Source: Mesorhabditis belari (taxonomy: Eukaryota; Nematoda; Chromadorea; Rhabditida; Rhabditidae). Taken from it: 64,000 nucleotides of DNA. The position numbers were made by a program, and so were the translations under genes. The notes beneath the pieces were generated by a model. The model ran no database searches. It was not told the origin of the DNA and worked only from the letters and a program-made list of their open reading frames with translations. How positions within the stretch are numbered: position 1 is the first letter of the stretch; each line of letters begins with the position of its first letter. Positions 12,301 to 23,415 of the stretch are shown piece after piece. Location of the stretch: NCBI GenBank assembly GCA_958450365.1, contig CAUEEP010000741.1, positions 3,434,501 to 3,498,500 on the forward strand, read 5' to 3'.

Positions 12301-15300
12301 AATTCCAGTAATCTCATTGTTGATAAAAATCAGATTTCATTTGACTACTTGTCGTTGTTCTAAACTGGCTAAACTGTTTGGAAAGCAAAAAAAGTCCAAA
12401 AAAGTAAAAAACTGGATTCATTCTCAAAAGAAAACAAACATGATCATGAATGAGACCGGCGAGGAGTCCACCAAGAACTGAAGCTGTTGTTTGCAGCACT
12501 GAGAAGATCCCCGATCGCAACGTCAGCTCAGTGGGGCCATTAGAAATATCGGCCAGATAAGCATAACAAGAAACGGGGATCTAAAACAATTCTTGAATTC
12601 AAAAAGCAAGCTTTGCTTCGGCTGGAGTACAGTCCCCCCGCGTCCCCACAATTGGGAACTCTCAAGTGGTTTTTCTGGGATAAAAAAAAGTGGATAAAAA
12701 CGCGATACCTATAGGCAGGTGTAGACGGTGCGAAAGGCCACAAAAAACCGCTGTTTCGGTGGATTTGCCGTCTATTATCAATTTTTTGTGGAAAAAACGT
12801 CCGATCCGCATCTGGGATGTTGAAATTCGGATTCTACACACAAAATTACCCCAGAAAAACCACTTGAGAGGTCCTAATTATGGGGAGCGAAGGGGGCAAA
12901 CAGTACCACAACCAAAAATCCTCCCCCATTATATGGAAAGTACCAAAATTGTTACAAATTAGCCGTAAACTCTACCGAAACCTTCTCTTCTAATTTTCCA
13001 CCCACCATTGCCACATATCCAGTGAAACCGGTGAAAACGCCGATCACCGTCGTCGTCCAATATGGAGTTGCAGCCGAGTTGGACAGCGTCAACAAATAGC
13101 CGTACTCGGAAACGAGCAAGCCGGTGATTCCTAGCAAAATGTTGATCTTTCGACCATTTCGATCCCCATAAGCACCTATAAACATTGTTTTTTGGATCCC
13201 CTGGTTTCTTATGTTGAAATTGACAATTGATAAGTTTAAGAAAAAGAAGCAAATTGATAGTTTTATCAAACAAAAAACAAAAGTTTTCTTTTCTCTAATT
13301 TAATTTAGATTCCCATTTTGATGGATTGAATCCCATCTTGATTTGAAAATTCTAGAACGACTTTCGGTTTTGATCGATTCTACAAGTTCTTCAAGCCTTA
13401 CAAGGCAATGGTCAGAAGTGACCGTGAGATTTCAGCATCAAAATGAGATGCAAACACCTATCGAATACGGCGAGTACGATGGTTCGGATTTTGCTAAGGA
13501 TCGCTAGTTTTTGAGAAAAACGGCTTTGAAATTTCGGAGTCTACTCAGAAACAAGGCACACTTCTATAAAAGAACTTCTTTCGGACCAAGGAAATGCCTC
13601 ATCGTGGTCAGCGGGTAGAGTTTTTCCCTCCCATTTTTGCGACTCTGCACTTGGCTGGGGTATTTTATATCTTTTATAGGGCTGGCTGGGGTATTTTATA
13701 TCTTTCAAAGGTTGTAAAAAAGGTTGTATTGATATCGCTTTTACAATATGTGGGATCGGAAAATGTAGCTGACGATGAGCTCTAGTGGGGGATTCAAGTG
13801 TTGAGCTTCTGTGAAAACTTTGAAAGCCGTAAACTCGGCATCAACTCGGCTCGCTGGGGTGCACTACTATTAGAGAAAACACGGTGATCTTGACAAAATA
13901 CCTTTAACCTACCTAACAGAGTATCCGCAAAAATGGCCGGTATTAAATATGATAAAGAATTGTAGAGTGTCCATTCGGCTGATCGCTGTTGAACACTGTC
14001 TTCGATGGTGTTGTTGCTGAAAGTTTGTTTGAAAAAGGCAAAACTTACTGTAAAACTCACTTGATATCATAGCAATCAACCATTGGATCGTTTCCATAAT
14101 AAATTTGACATATCCTAAAGTTTCATTGGTTTCATCGTTCAATTTTTCTTTTAAGCTGAATCTATTGAGTTGGTGAGTTGAAAACTGCCGGACTTTGAAC
14201 TAAAATTTATTCAACACAAAACCATCAATTCGTTCCAAATAATTTCCATTATTATTGACGACTTCTGCCCATTTTACAAGCAATTTGCGGACTCCTCTTT
14301 CGTAGTAGGATTTTGGTTTGTGTGTGAGACAAGTGTGAGAGTCAAAAATGGAGGGGTGGAGATGGAGACTGGAGATCCCAGTTTGAGCACTTTCTTCAAA
14401 AGAAACCCATTTTGGTGTCAATAGAAAAGTTGTAGAGAATCAAAAATTAGGCTTATAGCCAAATTTCTAAAAAGATACACTTAGTAGTTTGGCTTAAAAT
14501 GAAAGTTTTGTGAAAATTCGTAATTTTGGCGTAAATTTGACATTTCTTGAAAACCAGTTTTTGAATCGTTCTGAAAATTTGGATATAAGCTTGATTTTTG
14601 ATTCTCTACAACTTTTCTATTGACACCAAAATGGGTTTCTTTCGAAGAAAGTGCTCAAACTGTCTGGTTTGTGTGTGAGACAAGTGTGAGACTCAAAAAT
14701 GGGGGACTGGAGACTGGAGCTGTCCTAGTTTGAGCACTTTCTTCAAAAGAAACCCATTTTGGTGTCAATAGAAAAGTTGTAGAGAATCAAAAATTAGGTT
14801 TATAGCCAAATTTTCAAAAAGATACACTTAGTAGTTTCGCTTAAAATCCAAGTTTTGTGAAAATTCGTAAATTTGGCGTTTCTTGAACACCAGTTTTTGA
14901 ATCGTTCTGAAAATTTGGATATAAGCTTGATTTTTGATTCTCTACAACTATTCCATTGACACCAAAATGGGTTTCTTTTGAAGAAAGTGCTCAAACTGTC
15001 ACATATGACAATAGCCGGCAGTTTTCAATTCACCAACCCAATAGTTTGCAGCTAAAGCCTCAAAGCTCTTCAAAAGTGTAATAATTTTACTAGTACTTTA
15101 AAAGATATTCAGTCAAAGATAGGTTTTCAATTAAGCGGAATACTTTAATGGTTTTGAAAAAAACGAAAATTGACCTTCGATAAATCTCGGGTGATTGCAC
15201 GGTATTCCCAAAAACGTATCCAAAATACACTAAAACGATCACCGGCTCCACACTCAATCGTTGCAAGAAAAATCGCGTTTTCTCCGCCCATTTCTTCACT

Positions 15301-15314
15301 TTTTCTTTTTTCAT
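4624..15314 (-). CDS. SLC46-like major facilitator transporter, about 12 exons
   Basis: Multi-pass membrane transporter of the major facilitator superfamily, most like SLC46 (proton-coupled folate transporter group). Exons (high to low): 15314-15175, 14155-14081 (optional, see findings), 14016-13913, 13175-13006, 12580-12440, 10951-10834, 7187-7076, 6742-6632, 6175-6062, 5938-5844, 5037-4930, 4830-4624. The first exon has VEPVIVLVYFGYVFGN, like the SLC46 start TVEPVxxLY. Exon 13175-13006 carries the MFS loop motif GAYGDRNGRK. Later exons give helix-like segments (ALYTNVYRWT, TWMPGFTFLLIAALQ). Phases match at every junction except 10834/7187: exon 6 ends in phase 1 and exon 7 starts in phase 0, so a small exon is probably missed there. 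The last exon could instead splice out at AGACAG|GTTAGG near 4685. Length is about 490 aa, usual for SLC46. Introns carry MITEs, SINEs and a GTCT tract. The substrate cannot be read from the sequence. Confidence 0.8.
5466..5548 (-). repeat. tRNA-derived SINE-like head in intron 10 of the SLC46-like gene
   Basis: On the minus strand, box A-like AGTGGCCTAGTCGATAG and box B GGATTCGATCCC. Pairing of the arms is poor. Confidence 0.6.
6221..6315. repeat. GTCT tetranucleotide microsatellite
   Basis: About 20 uninterrupted GTCT units, then a few variant units. In intron 8 of the SLC46-like gene. Confidence 0.97.
6428..6506 (-). repeat. tRNA-like sequence in intron 8 of the SLC46-like gene
   Basis: Minus strand: CGTGAAGCAGTGGATAGCGC followed by GGGTTCGACCTCCCC. 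Box A and box B are spaced as in a tRNA, but the acceptor arm does not pair. Adjacent to the GTCT microsatellite. Confidence 0.55.
7650..8645. repeat. two direct copies of a SINE-like unit
   Basis: Two related segments, about 7650-7880 and 8390-8640, share TTTATCATGATAATAAAGAT and GCGATTTTTGCGGCT. The second copy has a tRNA-like head (TTGGTGGCCTAGTGGATTC) at 8373. A minus-strand tRNA-like head lies at 8187-8262. In intron 6 of the SLC46-like gene. Confidence 0.65.
9094..10666. mobile_element. MITE, family A copy 2, with internal insertions
   Basis: Ends TTGGGTTGGGGAGTAGGAAA and TTTCATACTCTCTAACCTAA lie between TA dinucleotides inside intron 6 of the SLC46-like gene. The interior shares GGAATCTCTCAAAAG with the copy at 1298. 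A 140-bp direct repeat (9698-9840 and 10232-10375) and a 40-bp tandem repeat (10043-10160) lie inside, so other sequence has been inserted or amplified within it. Confidence 0.75.
10043..10160. repeat. 40-bp tandem repeat, about 3 units
   Basis: The unit starts CCGGTCTTGGGAACCAGTTC and contains CATATGGCCTA. It lies inside the family A MITE. Confidence 0.85.
11014..12290 (+). mobile_element. mariner relic with a nested MITE
   Basis: Outer inverted ends TGAGAGTTTAAGGGGGTAG and GCCCCTAAACTCTCA lie between TA dinucleotides, in intron 5 of the SLC46-like gene. The plus strand at 11995-12140 encodes a mariner transposase fragment with the diagnostic PYSPDLAPSDYHLFRSM block. A 25-bp stretch beginning GCCGCAAAATCTGACGTT flanks this fragment in direct orientation. 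The first half of the protein is missing. A family B MITE is nested at 11062-11717. Confidence 0.85.
11062..11717. mobile_element. palindromic MITE, family B
   Basis: Near-perfect fold-back element with ends TTGGGTTGAAGAGTATGAAA and TTTCATACTCTTCAACCCAA and TA on both sides. The arms pair for well over 150 bp (for example CAAAATTGCATCCCGATCTG and its complement). It is inserted in the older mariner relic. Confidence 0.88.
12630..12903. mobile_element. Tc1-superfamily MITE in intron 4 of the SLC46-like gene
   Basis: Inverted ends begin CAGT and finish CAG, each next to TA. Both arms contain CTCAAGTGGTTTTTCTGG. Length 274 bp. No coding capacity seen. Confidence 0.7.
14165..15041. mobile_element. 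mariner-derived MITE, family C copy 1
   Basis: Lies in intron 1 of the SLC46-like gene. Terminal inverted repeats begin TTGAGTTGGTGAGTTGAAAA and end with the matching TTTTCAATTCACCAACCCAA, flanked by TA on both sides. The minus strand at 14200-14340 still encodes a mariner-type transposase C-terminus (YYERGVRKLLVKWAEVV, then NNNGNY), so this is an internally deleted mariner rather than an unrelated MITE. A second inner inverted repeat lies at about 14360-14760. The left end stops about 5 bp upstream of the splice acceptor used by exon 14155-14081. Confidence 0.85.
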
Positions 15315-16024
15315 CTCTTGAGAATTCTTTAAGAATCATCATTTTGAGAGAAAAATAACAGAAATGGATAAAAAATGGTGTGAGAATTGTCATTTTAGAA
15401 TTTAGAATAGAAAAAGAATTAGAATTAGATCTCTATTAGAAATAGAAAGAAATTTGAAGGTTAAACAATCATTTTTTTGATAAAATAGAAATGAGAATTG
15501 ATTGTCAGCATGGGATTTAATAAAATGCAAAACAATAGATGGAAGACTGTCTCAAAAAAAAAGCAAACAAGTCAAAAAGGAAAAAGTTATGAAGCTAAAA
15601 GTTGATAAATAAAGGTTTTATGACTGTTGGATTCAAGTAAAAGCCAACTTTGATAAAGATTAAAACATTTCCTGAACACTTTCGAAACTTTTCGAGCTAA
15701 AGGAATCGATATGGTAATTAGAGAGATAAAAACATAGAGAAAATCTGTGTCAAAGTTGAACTACCTACCTGGAAGGATCGATCCACTTAAATGGTCTATA
15801 ACTCAAGATGTAAAAGCTGAATTAACTCATGGTTGGTTTTATTAGAATCTACATTAAATTTGACTAAAGAAAACTAATCGATATGGTAATTAGAGTAATT
15901 AGGCTTTTGCAGCGTTAAAAACTAAGTTTCTAAAAGGATTTGTTCGTTGTATTTGAGAAAAATTGGTATCTAGTCAAAAGTTGATACAATTGATGTCGAT
16001 TAGTTGAAAAGATTCAGAGAAATG

Positions 16025-17330
16025 AGCTCAATTAACGTCCGCCAAAATGATCCATTTATCGAAATGTATTCAATTGATTGCTGTTGAAAAATGAAGAATG
16101 AATGAGTCAGAGAAATGGGTTGCTTATGAAATGGAGAGCATAAATATTCTCAAATCCTTTGTTCTTACTATTAACAGATAAAGATAGATACAGATAACAG
16201 ATAAAGAATGGCCTATAGGGGACTCACAATTCTAGTGCTGCACTTCGGAGAGTCTAGATTGGTCAAAATTGGATCAATCGCTCTGATTTTTCTGGAGGTA
16301 AATCTTAAGAATGTCTTCTGAAACCATGCCCATTATCTAATCGATCCAACCTTTCAACTTTTTTATATAACCTTCCAAAGTTGAGAGCAGAATGTCGCTC
16401 GGCACCCTACTCATTTATGGGATTTTTGAAAGCGATCTTGTCAAAATCTTGTTGAGATTGAATTTATTATGTTAATGAACAAAATTTCCCGTTCTCTACG
16501 CAGTTTAAGTGCAAAAGTTCTTGAGAAATGTCACCAAAACTCACTTAATATCGTCAGTTTTCACTTGAACCATTTATGCGACATTCAGAGAAACCATTAA
16601 AAAGAAAATCTGTTTTTTTTCAAGGTCTATCACTTTTAAATTTTATAAATAAATATGATTAATTGAAAATCATTAAAATCTTAAAGATTTTTTATTAAAG
16701 AAACTAGTTTTTCTCTCATAGATGAGTAGGATGCCGAGCGAGACTTGGCTCTCAACTTTGGAAGGTTAGATAAAAAAGTTGAAAGGTTGGATCGATTAGA
16801 TAATGGTCATGGTTTCAGGAGAAATACTTAAGATTTACCTCCAGAAAAATCAGAACGACTGATTCGATTTTGACCAATCTAGGCCCTTTGAAGTGCGACA
16901 CTAGTTGTGAGTCCCCTATAGGCCATTCTTTAGCTGTTAACAGTAAGAACAATAACAAAAGGATTTAGAGATATCCATTAGAGCGCTCCATTTCATAAGC
17001 CCATTTCTCTGACTGTTCATTCTTTGTACGCCAGCAGCAATAATTGGATACGGCTCGATAATGCGCTTGGTGAGTTAATCGAGCTCACATCCCATAAATG
17101 AGCAGGGTACCGGGCGACACCTCTGCTCTCCCCAGCTTTGCCGAGCGACTTTGGAAGGTTATATAAAAAGTTGAAGGTTGAATTGATTGTAATGTCGGCA
17201 TCGTCTCCGGAGACATTATTAAGATTTACCTTCCAGAAAAATCGAGCACGATTGATTCACTTTCCAGTCAATCTGGGGCCTTTGAAGTGCGACACTAGAA
17301 TTGTAGAGTGACCCTGTAGATCACGTAAAA
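16025..17330. repeat. long palindromic element plus a third partial copy
   Basis: Arms of about 470-500 bp pair around a centre near 16560-16600. For example, GGCCTATAGGGGACTCACAA at about 16211 pairs with the stretch near 16910-16930, and TGAGTCAGAGAAATGGG near 16105 pairs with CCCATTTCTCTGACTG near 17000. From about 17088 a third, more diverged copy of one arm follows (CCTTTGAAGTGCGACACTAG occurs again near 17280). No ORF of interest. Confidence 0.85.
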
Positions 17331-18263
17331 CAGAGTTTAACAAGGTAAAACAAAAAAAGATTCCTTTCATTCTTCTTTAGTTTATTTTCAACTGGTCATT
17401 CTTTTTAACGCCAAAACTAATGACTTTTGTGACCTTAAACTCTATTGAGCAGTTGAGAATGAGAGTTGAGGTGAGTTGAGAGAATGAGAATGAGTTGAGA
17501 ATGAGAGTTAGAGTTGGAGTTGAGATTTAACCAAATTAAACTAGAGAAAGTCGTACAAGATTGGAGGAACTTTTGAAAGCAGAAGAAGTACAACATTGTA
17601 GACCTCTTGCATGAAGAAGAAGTTCATTTTCAGATTTAAATTCGAGAAATGGGTCTTATAGAAAAAGTTAAAGAAAAGAATCAAATGTAATTTGAAATCG
17701 AGACGACAAATGATTGTTAGCCGTTTTCTATTGTTCTTCACCGGACATTGTATGGATTGGCCGAAGAAAGGCGCCGAAAAAAATTCCTTTTTTTCCCCAA
17801 ATTCATGCCAAAGATAAGAAGATTTTTGTGTTAGGTTTCAATACTCCCGAGTGTCTAAATAATTGTATTTACTTTATGAATAATTTGATCAATCTTGTTG
17901 ATATCTTTGACTAGTCAGTTATCTTTTTAAATCGATTTTATCTTTTTCAGTTTTTTCATTCTCCAGATCTCTCCAAATTATGTCTCCAATCTTCAGTTTG
18001 AGGAGTGTTTTGAAAGAATAAATTAGCAAACAGTTTTACTAATCTTCTTTTTTGAATTTATTTATTATAAACAAAAGAAAAAGATAAAGAAATCACTAAA
18101 ATCACTCTTTTGTTGATTCTGTTTAGGGTTTACTTTTCTCGTCTATTTCCTTAAGATTTGATGAGAAATGTTAATCCGCAAAGAAATCAAAAAATTTTAG
18201 GATATAATAGCATAATAGTAAGAGAATTTAAGAATTTGATTGTAAATGAAATCAGAAAAAGTA

Positions 18264-18807
18264 TTGGGTTGAGTGAATTGAAAAACTTGGAGATGTCTGA
18301 TGTCTAATGCGAGCACTTTCTTCAAAAGAAATCCATTTTGGTGTCAATGGAAAGTTGTAGAGGATCAAAAATCAAGCTATATCTAAATTTTTCCAGAACG
18401 ATTCAAAAACTGGTTTTCAAGAAATGTCCAAATTTAAGAAAGAAATGCCAAATCGTTCACAAAACTTGCATTTCAAGCAGAAACTACTAAGTGTATCTTT
18501 TTGGGAATTGGCTTTCAAGCTAATTCTTGATTCTCTACAGCTTTTCTATTGTACACCAAAATGGGTTTCTTTTAAAGAAGTGCTCAAACTGGGACAGCTC
18601 GGTCTCAGTCTCCAGTCCTCCATTTTTTAGTCGACACTTATCTTACCCACAAACCAAATCCTACGACGAAAGAGGAATCCACAAATTGCCTGTATAAATT
18701 AGGCAGAAGTCGTTAATAATAATGGAAATTATTTGGAATGAATTGATTGTTTTATGTTGAATAAATTTTAGTTCAAAAGTCCCGCAGTCCTCAATTCACC
18801 AATCCAA
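18264..18807. mobile_element. mariner-derived MITE, family C copy 2
   Basis: 544 bp between TA dinucleotides, with ends TTGGGTTGAGTGAATTGAAA and CTCAATTCACCAATCCAA. The interior matches the other family C copies, including the stretch CCATTTTGGTGTCAATGGAA. A degraded transposase C-terminal region lies on the plus strand near 18640-18780. It sits in an otherwise gene-free block. Confidence 0.85.
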
Positions 18808-18954
18808 TATTTTCTTAAAAATTTGATCAGAAATGGTGAATCCGAAAGAAATCAAAAGATTTTTGGATGAAATACAAAAAAGTGATGAAGTAAAGATGGG
18901 AATTTAAGAATTTGATTGTAAAATGAAATCAGAGAGTACCTATTCCTCTAATAA

Positions 18955-19145
18955 ACGCCCCTCCCTTGGAACTTTGGACATATTTCTCAGCTCCATTTAA
19001 GATAGTTTATGTTTAATATATCAAAAGATAGAAGACATTAAGGGCTATCTTTGATATATTCATCTAAAAATATCTCAAATGGAGCTGAGAACGAAGCGTC
19101 CAAAGTTGGTCAGGGGGGGGGGGCGTTTGTCACAGGAAATACGGT
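18955..19145. mobile_element. small palindromic MITE
   Basis: AATAAACGCCCCTCCC on the left pairs with GGGGGGGGGCGTTTGT on the right, and CTCAGCTCCATTTAAGAT pairs with its near complement. About 190 bp. Confidence 0.7.
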
Positions 19146-20099
19146 AGTTAACTGATAAAATTTTAGTAAAAGATATTCTTTTTATTCAAATTGAAGTTAT
19201 AATTGTTGTTTTGCTATGTTATTATGTTATTCAATCATTTCTTATTAATCAAGTGCACTAGTAAAAGATATGTTTACATTTTGAAAACAAATTTTATCTT
19301 GGAAAATGCGAGCTAGCAATCAAAGAAGCTCCGAAATCTCAATGCTAAGTCATTGCGTGAACTTTTTGGCTGCTAAACATTTTGTTCTTTGTACTGTTGC
19401 TACTGTAAATTGTAAATAAATGATTTACTATAAATAAATATAAAAAATATTGTCAATTTTTAAGTACATCTTTAATAAAATTCTTTTGGATTGCGAAATT
19501 TTAAAATTTACCCCTGAAAAGAATCTGAAAAGTGGCTGAAAAAAGTCTGAAAAAGAAGAAATTTGTCCACCAAAAAAAACAGATAAAACAAAAAAAAGAA
19601 AACAAGACAAGTGGGAAAAGCAATAAAATGAAAGATTTAAGTAAAGATTTAACGTTCTAGGTGACATAAATGAGTAAGAAATTGTTGATTTTTCAGTTCT
19701 CTTTTGTCGGGTGACTCAAAAGAAAAACCAGTGATCATTGAATGGTCTCCAATTGAACTCTTTCCCTTATTTGAAAAAGGAAAAATTAGAAAAATTGCTT
19801 CAAAAAGCTTTTGACTAGTATTAAACAATTGATCAGAACAAAGCTTTGATGTAAATAAGTTTAAAAATACTAATTTTACAATAACAATATCCGTTGATTG
19901 TATTTGACTGATCTTGACAAGTACTTTTGTCGTTTTAAAATTGTTAATCAAGCTTAATCACTTGTTTTTTTTTTAAATCAAGATAACTTAAACTAAACTT
20001 AGTTTAAGTTATAAACTTAGTTTAAGTTATAAACTTGGTTTAAGTTTATAAACCCAAAGAAAACAACAAAAAGTACATTAATATTTGAATTTTCAATAG

Positions 20100-20405
20100 T
20101 TTATTGAATAGTTTATTTCACTCAAAACTTTTTAAACCAACAAGTGCGCCCAGACTGGAGGTCTCTTCTCTAGAGCTGACTAGAGATCCCTTCTCTGGCG
20201 GAGTTCACTCTTCCACTGGGTTGGCCCATTCATAGCCTGAGGTTATTAAAGCAAAAGAAGCCTATCTTCTATCTATCTATCTTCTTTTCTCCCCGCCTCC
20301 ACATCGCCGAGTAAAATATCTCATCTTTCTCTATTTATTGTGTATCTTTCTTTCTTTGTGTATTGTCTGACTGATTACGCTTTATTTCATGTCCTGAATA
20401 AAGTA
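20100..20405 (+). other. unassigned GC-richer segment ending in AATAAA
   Basis: This segment differs in composition from its AT-rich surroundings and ends TCCTGAATAAAG. It could be the 3' part of a retroposed transcript or of a repeat. No ORF supports either reading. Confidence 0.25.
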
Positions 20406-20499
20406 TGAATATAGTAATATATATATATATATAATATAATATAATATATAATATATATAAGATGTTAAATGACGTCATTCAATTGAACGTGAAACCTTT

Positions 20500-20990
20500 A
20501 GAACATAAGTTCCGATGAAAAAGTTTCGATGAGAGTTAGATTTCTTAGTTTTACTCAGGTTCTAAGTTAGGTTTTACCAGGCTCGTAAACCAGAGGAAAG
20601 ACTAAGAAATCAGTTTTGATAAGACCAGCAGCTTCTGGCTTTTGAGCTTGTGTTAAAAATTGCCTTTCAATTTGAAAAAACTTGATTAGATGCAAGCCAT
20701 GCACAAAAAAAAAGTTAAAATAGTTAAAACTTACAGCTATTTGTGAGTAGAGAACGTTTCTCTTGATTAATGCGTTTTCTAAAAGACATTTACTCTAGAA
20801 AACTACCGTAATCGGCTTTCTTCGAATCAAGTTTTTCCAAATTGAAAAGCAATTTTTAAAGAAAACTCAGAGCCAGGAAACTGATCTATTCAAACTCGCT
20901 TCTTAGCCTTTGCTCTGATTTAAGAGCCTGGTAAAATCTAACTATAGAAATCTTTCAGATCCAGACAAACTTTTGTGGATAGTTTCTCCG
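20500..20990. repeat. fold-back repeat
   Basis: Left arm (TTAGGTTTTACCAGGCTCGT near 20570, AAAAACTTGATTAGATGC near 20680) pairs with the right arm (AATCAAGTTTTTCCAAATTG near 20825, GAGCCTGGTAAAATCTAAC near 20925). Confidence 0.75.
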
Positions 20991-21382
20991 TGATTCCAAA
21001 TATCTAAACCGTTATTGGATGAAAGAGCTAAAAATATGAGATGTTCGGACCTTAAAGTTTACAGAATTTCAATCCCAACACATATTGACTTATACCTTAT
21101 TGATTTTGACATATTGCTCCATTCCATCAAAACTCTTGCAATAGAGAAAACAAAGTCAATGTAGAATCAAAACCTCTAAAAGTCATTATGGTTTGGGGTA
21201 CTAGGTTGAAATTTCTGTCAACTTTAGGTTCAAATATCTCAAGATTTTAGCCCCTTCATCCCCAAATTACCTGGATATTTGAAATGTGCGCAGAAAAGGG
21301 GCCTAGGAAAAAGTTTCCTTTCGGTCTGGCGTTCAAATCCGAAAGCATCGGTCAGTAAGCGCAAATCTGGAGGGGTTTTCGC

Positions 21383-21470
21383 ACAACCGTGTGGTGTATT
21401 GGCTAGCGTGGCTATTGCCAAGAGGAACCAAAAGCCAAGCCCACCAATTCGACCCCGGCTTTCGAACCTG
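21383..21470 (+). repeat. tRNA-like repeat head, copy 1
   Basis: ACCGTGTGGTGTATTGGCTA followed by GCG and, further on, ACCAATTCGACCCCGG. The same arrangement recurs at 22935. Confidence 0.5.
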
Positions 21471-21767
21471 GCAAATAACAGTGCGAAAACGATCAGCCCA
21501 TTAATGATATCATAAATTTAACTTTGTGATTTCTCATATAATATGGTGCTAAAAAACTACAAACTGTAATGTCAGATTTTTAATGTGATGTAATTTTGTG
21601 ATGTTAGACCACTCTAGGAGCCACGTGACATCAGCCGTAGAAGAATCGTAGGCTTAGCTTTTTTGAGCCACATGATTCCAAGGTGCGAAGTCATAGCCTA
21701 GGAAAAATTGGGCAGAAAAAATTGGCGTCTATACAAAGACTTGGCATCTGTAGTTGTGTATTCTTAC

Positions 21768-22812
21768 TAGAGTGTGTTCCTCGCGAGTGAGTAATTACTG
21801 GAGTGAATTTACTCGAGTGATTTTTTACTCGAGTAATAGCTCGAGTAATTGTCGAGTAATACGTTTTCCTAAAAAGTGCGCCTGCATAACGAAAAATATA
21901 AAACTAATTTGCAAAAAAAAAAAAGATCTATTTTTACATTAGAAGGGAATTTTGGATCAAATCAATTAAACGGCTGAGTATCTTTAAAAAATATAATGCG
22001 GGCTTGTGTTTTTTGCGTCATTTTCTCGCGCAATAATTTTTAGCCAAAAGTGCGGTAATTTTTCCAAGTGTGCATTTTGAACACGTTGACGACAATAGCG
22101 TTTTTGCACAAACAATCGCATGGGACAGCGTGTTTTTTTATATCTATTATGTTATAAAAATTAAAATTTTAATAATCAACGGTTAAATGGACATTTCCCG
22201 GGACCAAGTCGAATATAGATACTACCCTACTTGCTTATCTAATATCCATCATCAACAAACATAAATATGCACAAAAAAAATCAATTTTAGTACTGTCACC
22301 TGACATCAGGTGACCAATGAATGTCCCAGGTGACAATGAATGTCCCAGGTGACAATGAATGTCCCAGGTGACAATAGATGTCCCAGGTGACAATGAATGT
22401 CCCAGGTGACAATGAATGTCCCAGGTGACAATGAATGTCCCCAGGTGACAATGAATGTCCCAGGTGACAATGAATGTCCCCAGGTGACAAGTGAATGTCC
22501 CAGGTGACAATGAATGTCCCAGGTGACAATGAATATCCCAGGTGACAATGAATGTCCCGAGGTGACAATGAATCCCGGTGACAATGAATGTCCCGGGTGA
22601 CAATGAATGTCCCAGGTGACAATGAATGTCCCAGGTGACAATGAATGTCCCAGGTGACAATGAATGTCCCAGGTGACAATGAATGTCCCAGGTGACAATG
22701 AATGTCCCAGGTGACAATGTCCCAGGCGAACGAATATATGTCAGACAGCATCAGGTGACAATGTCGTCAACGTGTTAAAAAAATCATTATCGATCGCGAG
22801 GAACACACTCTA
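21768..22812. mobile_element. hAT-like non-autonomous element carrying a minisatellite
   Basis: Perfect 19-bp inverted ends TAGAGTGTGTTCCTCGCGA at 21768 and 22812. A perfect 8-bp direct duplication ATTCTTAC flanks it (21760-21767 and 22813-22820). An 8-bp duplication and TIRs starting TAGAG are the marks of hAT elements. A second inverted pair (ACACGTTGACGACA near 22082 and its complement near 22767) encloses the minisatellite. No transposase ORF, so it would need one in trans. Confidence 0.85.
22303..22728. repeat. 19-bp minisatellite, about 22 units
   Basis: The unit is CAGGTGACAATGAATGTCC with point changes and a few 1-bp gains or losses. The long ORFs across it in several frames are translation artefacts of a 19-bp period. 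Confidence 0.97.
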
Positions 22813-22934
22813 ATTCTTACACTTTTTAAAGCGGTGACCATTATAACTTCAAAAAGAAAATCAAATCATAAAGAAAGAAAAGAAAAAAGAAAATAGCTAG
22901 AAAGATAAGGGGCTTTTTTTGGGGGAGTGCTTCC

Positions 22935-23025
22935 ACAACCGTGTGGTGTATTGGCTAGCGTTGCTGTTGCCGAATGAAACGAAAAAACCAAGCCCACCAA
23001 TTTGACTCCGGCATCGGGAAACGAA
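22935..23025 (+). repeat. tRNA-like repeat head, copy 2
   Basis: Shares ACCGTGTGGTGTATTGGCTA and AAGCCCACCAATTTGACTCC with the copy at 21383. Lies just outside the hAT-like element, as the other copy does on its left side. Confidence 0.5.
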
Positions 23026-23415
23026 GCTTTATGAAGTCGATTTGCCCATTATGATATCACTGATTGAATTAACCTAGCGCTTTTATTATGTAATAATTCA
23101 AAAATTAGGCTAATCGAATCTCTAAACCAGCTTTTTGATTACTATAATTTTCTAAACACACTTTTAGAAAGTGTATCAGTCAAAAGAAATGCACTCAAAA
23201 GCTGTAAATTTACTATAAACATCAGAAATATAAAAAAATTTTTGTTTCGACAAATTTTCCACAGTTTCCAACTGATTGTAAACATTTAAAATCGTTTGCT
23301 TTTTGATTTCATAAGCCCTTAAAGCTTTTTGTTGACATGAAAGTTGGTGTTACACAAAAATTTCACAGGAAAACATCAAATTTGATCAATTTTCTTTTTA
23401 TTAAATCAAATCAAA

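Larger units (their letters stand above)
15320..23415. other. 8-kb block without a supported gene
   Basis: Between the 5' end of the SLC46-like gene and the 3' end of the 23416 gene. Contents: a palindromic element (16025-17330), a family C MITE (18264), a small palindrome (18955-19143), an AT microsatellite near 20420-20460, a fold-back (20500-20990), two related tRNA-like heads (21383, 22935) and the hAT-like element. The minus ORFs at 19428-19951 are hydrophobic low-complexity sequence and are not called. Confidence 0.6.

Noticed and set aside
22303..22728. CRISPR array
   Set aside because: The 19-bp units are directly contiguous without spacers, in a eukaryotic setting.
22235..22751. Long ORFs of up to 160 aa on the minus strand
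   Set aside because: They are translations of the 19-bp minisatellite in all three frames, with no start context or splice sites.
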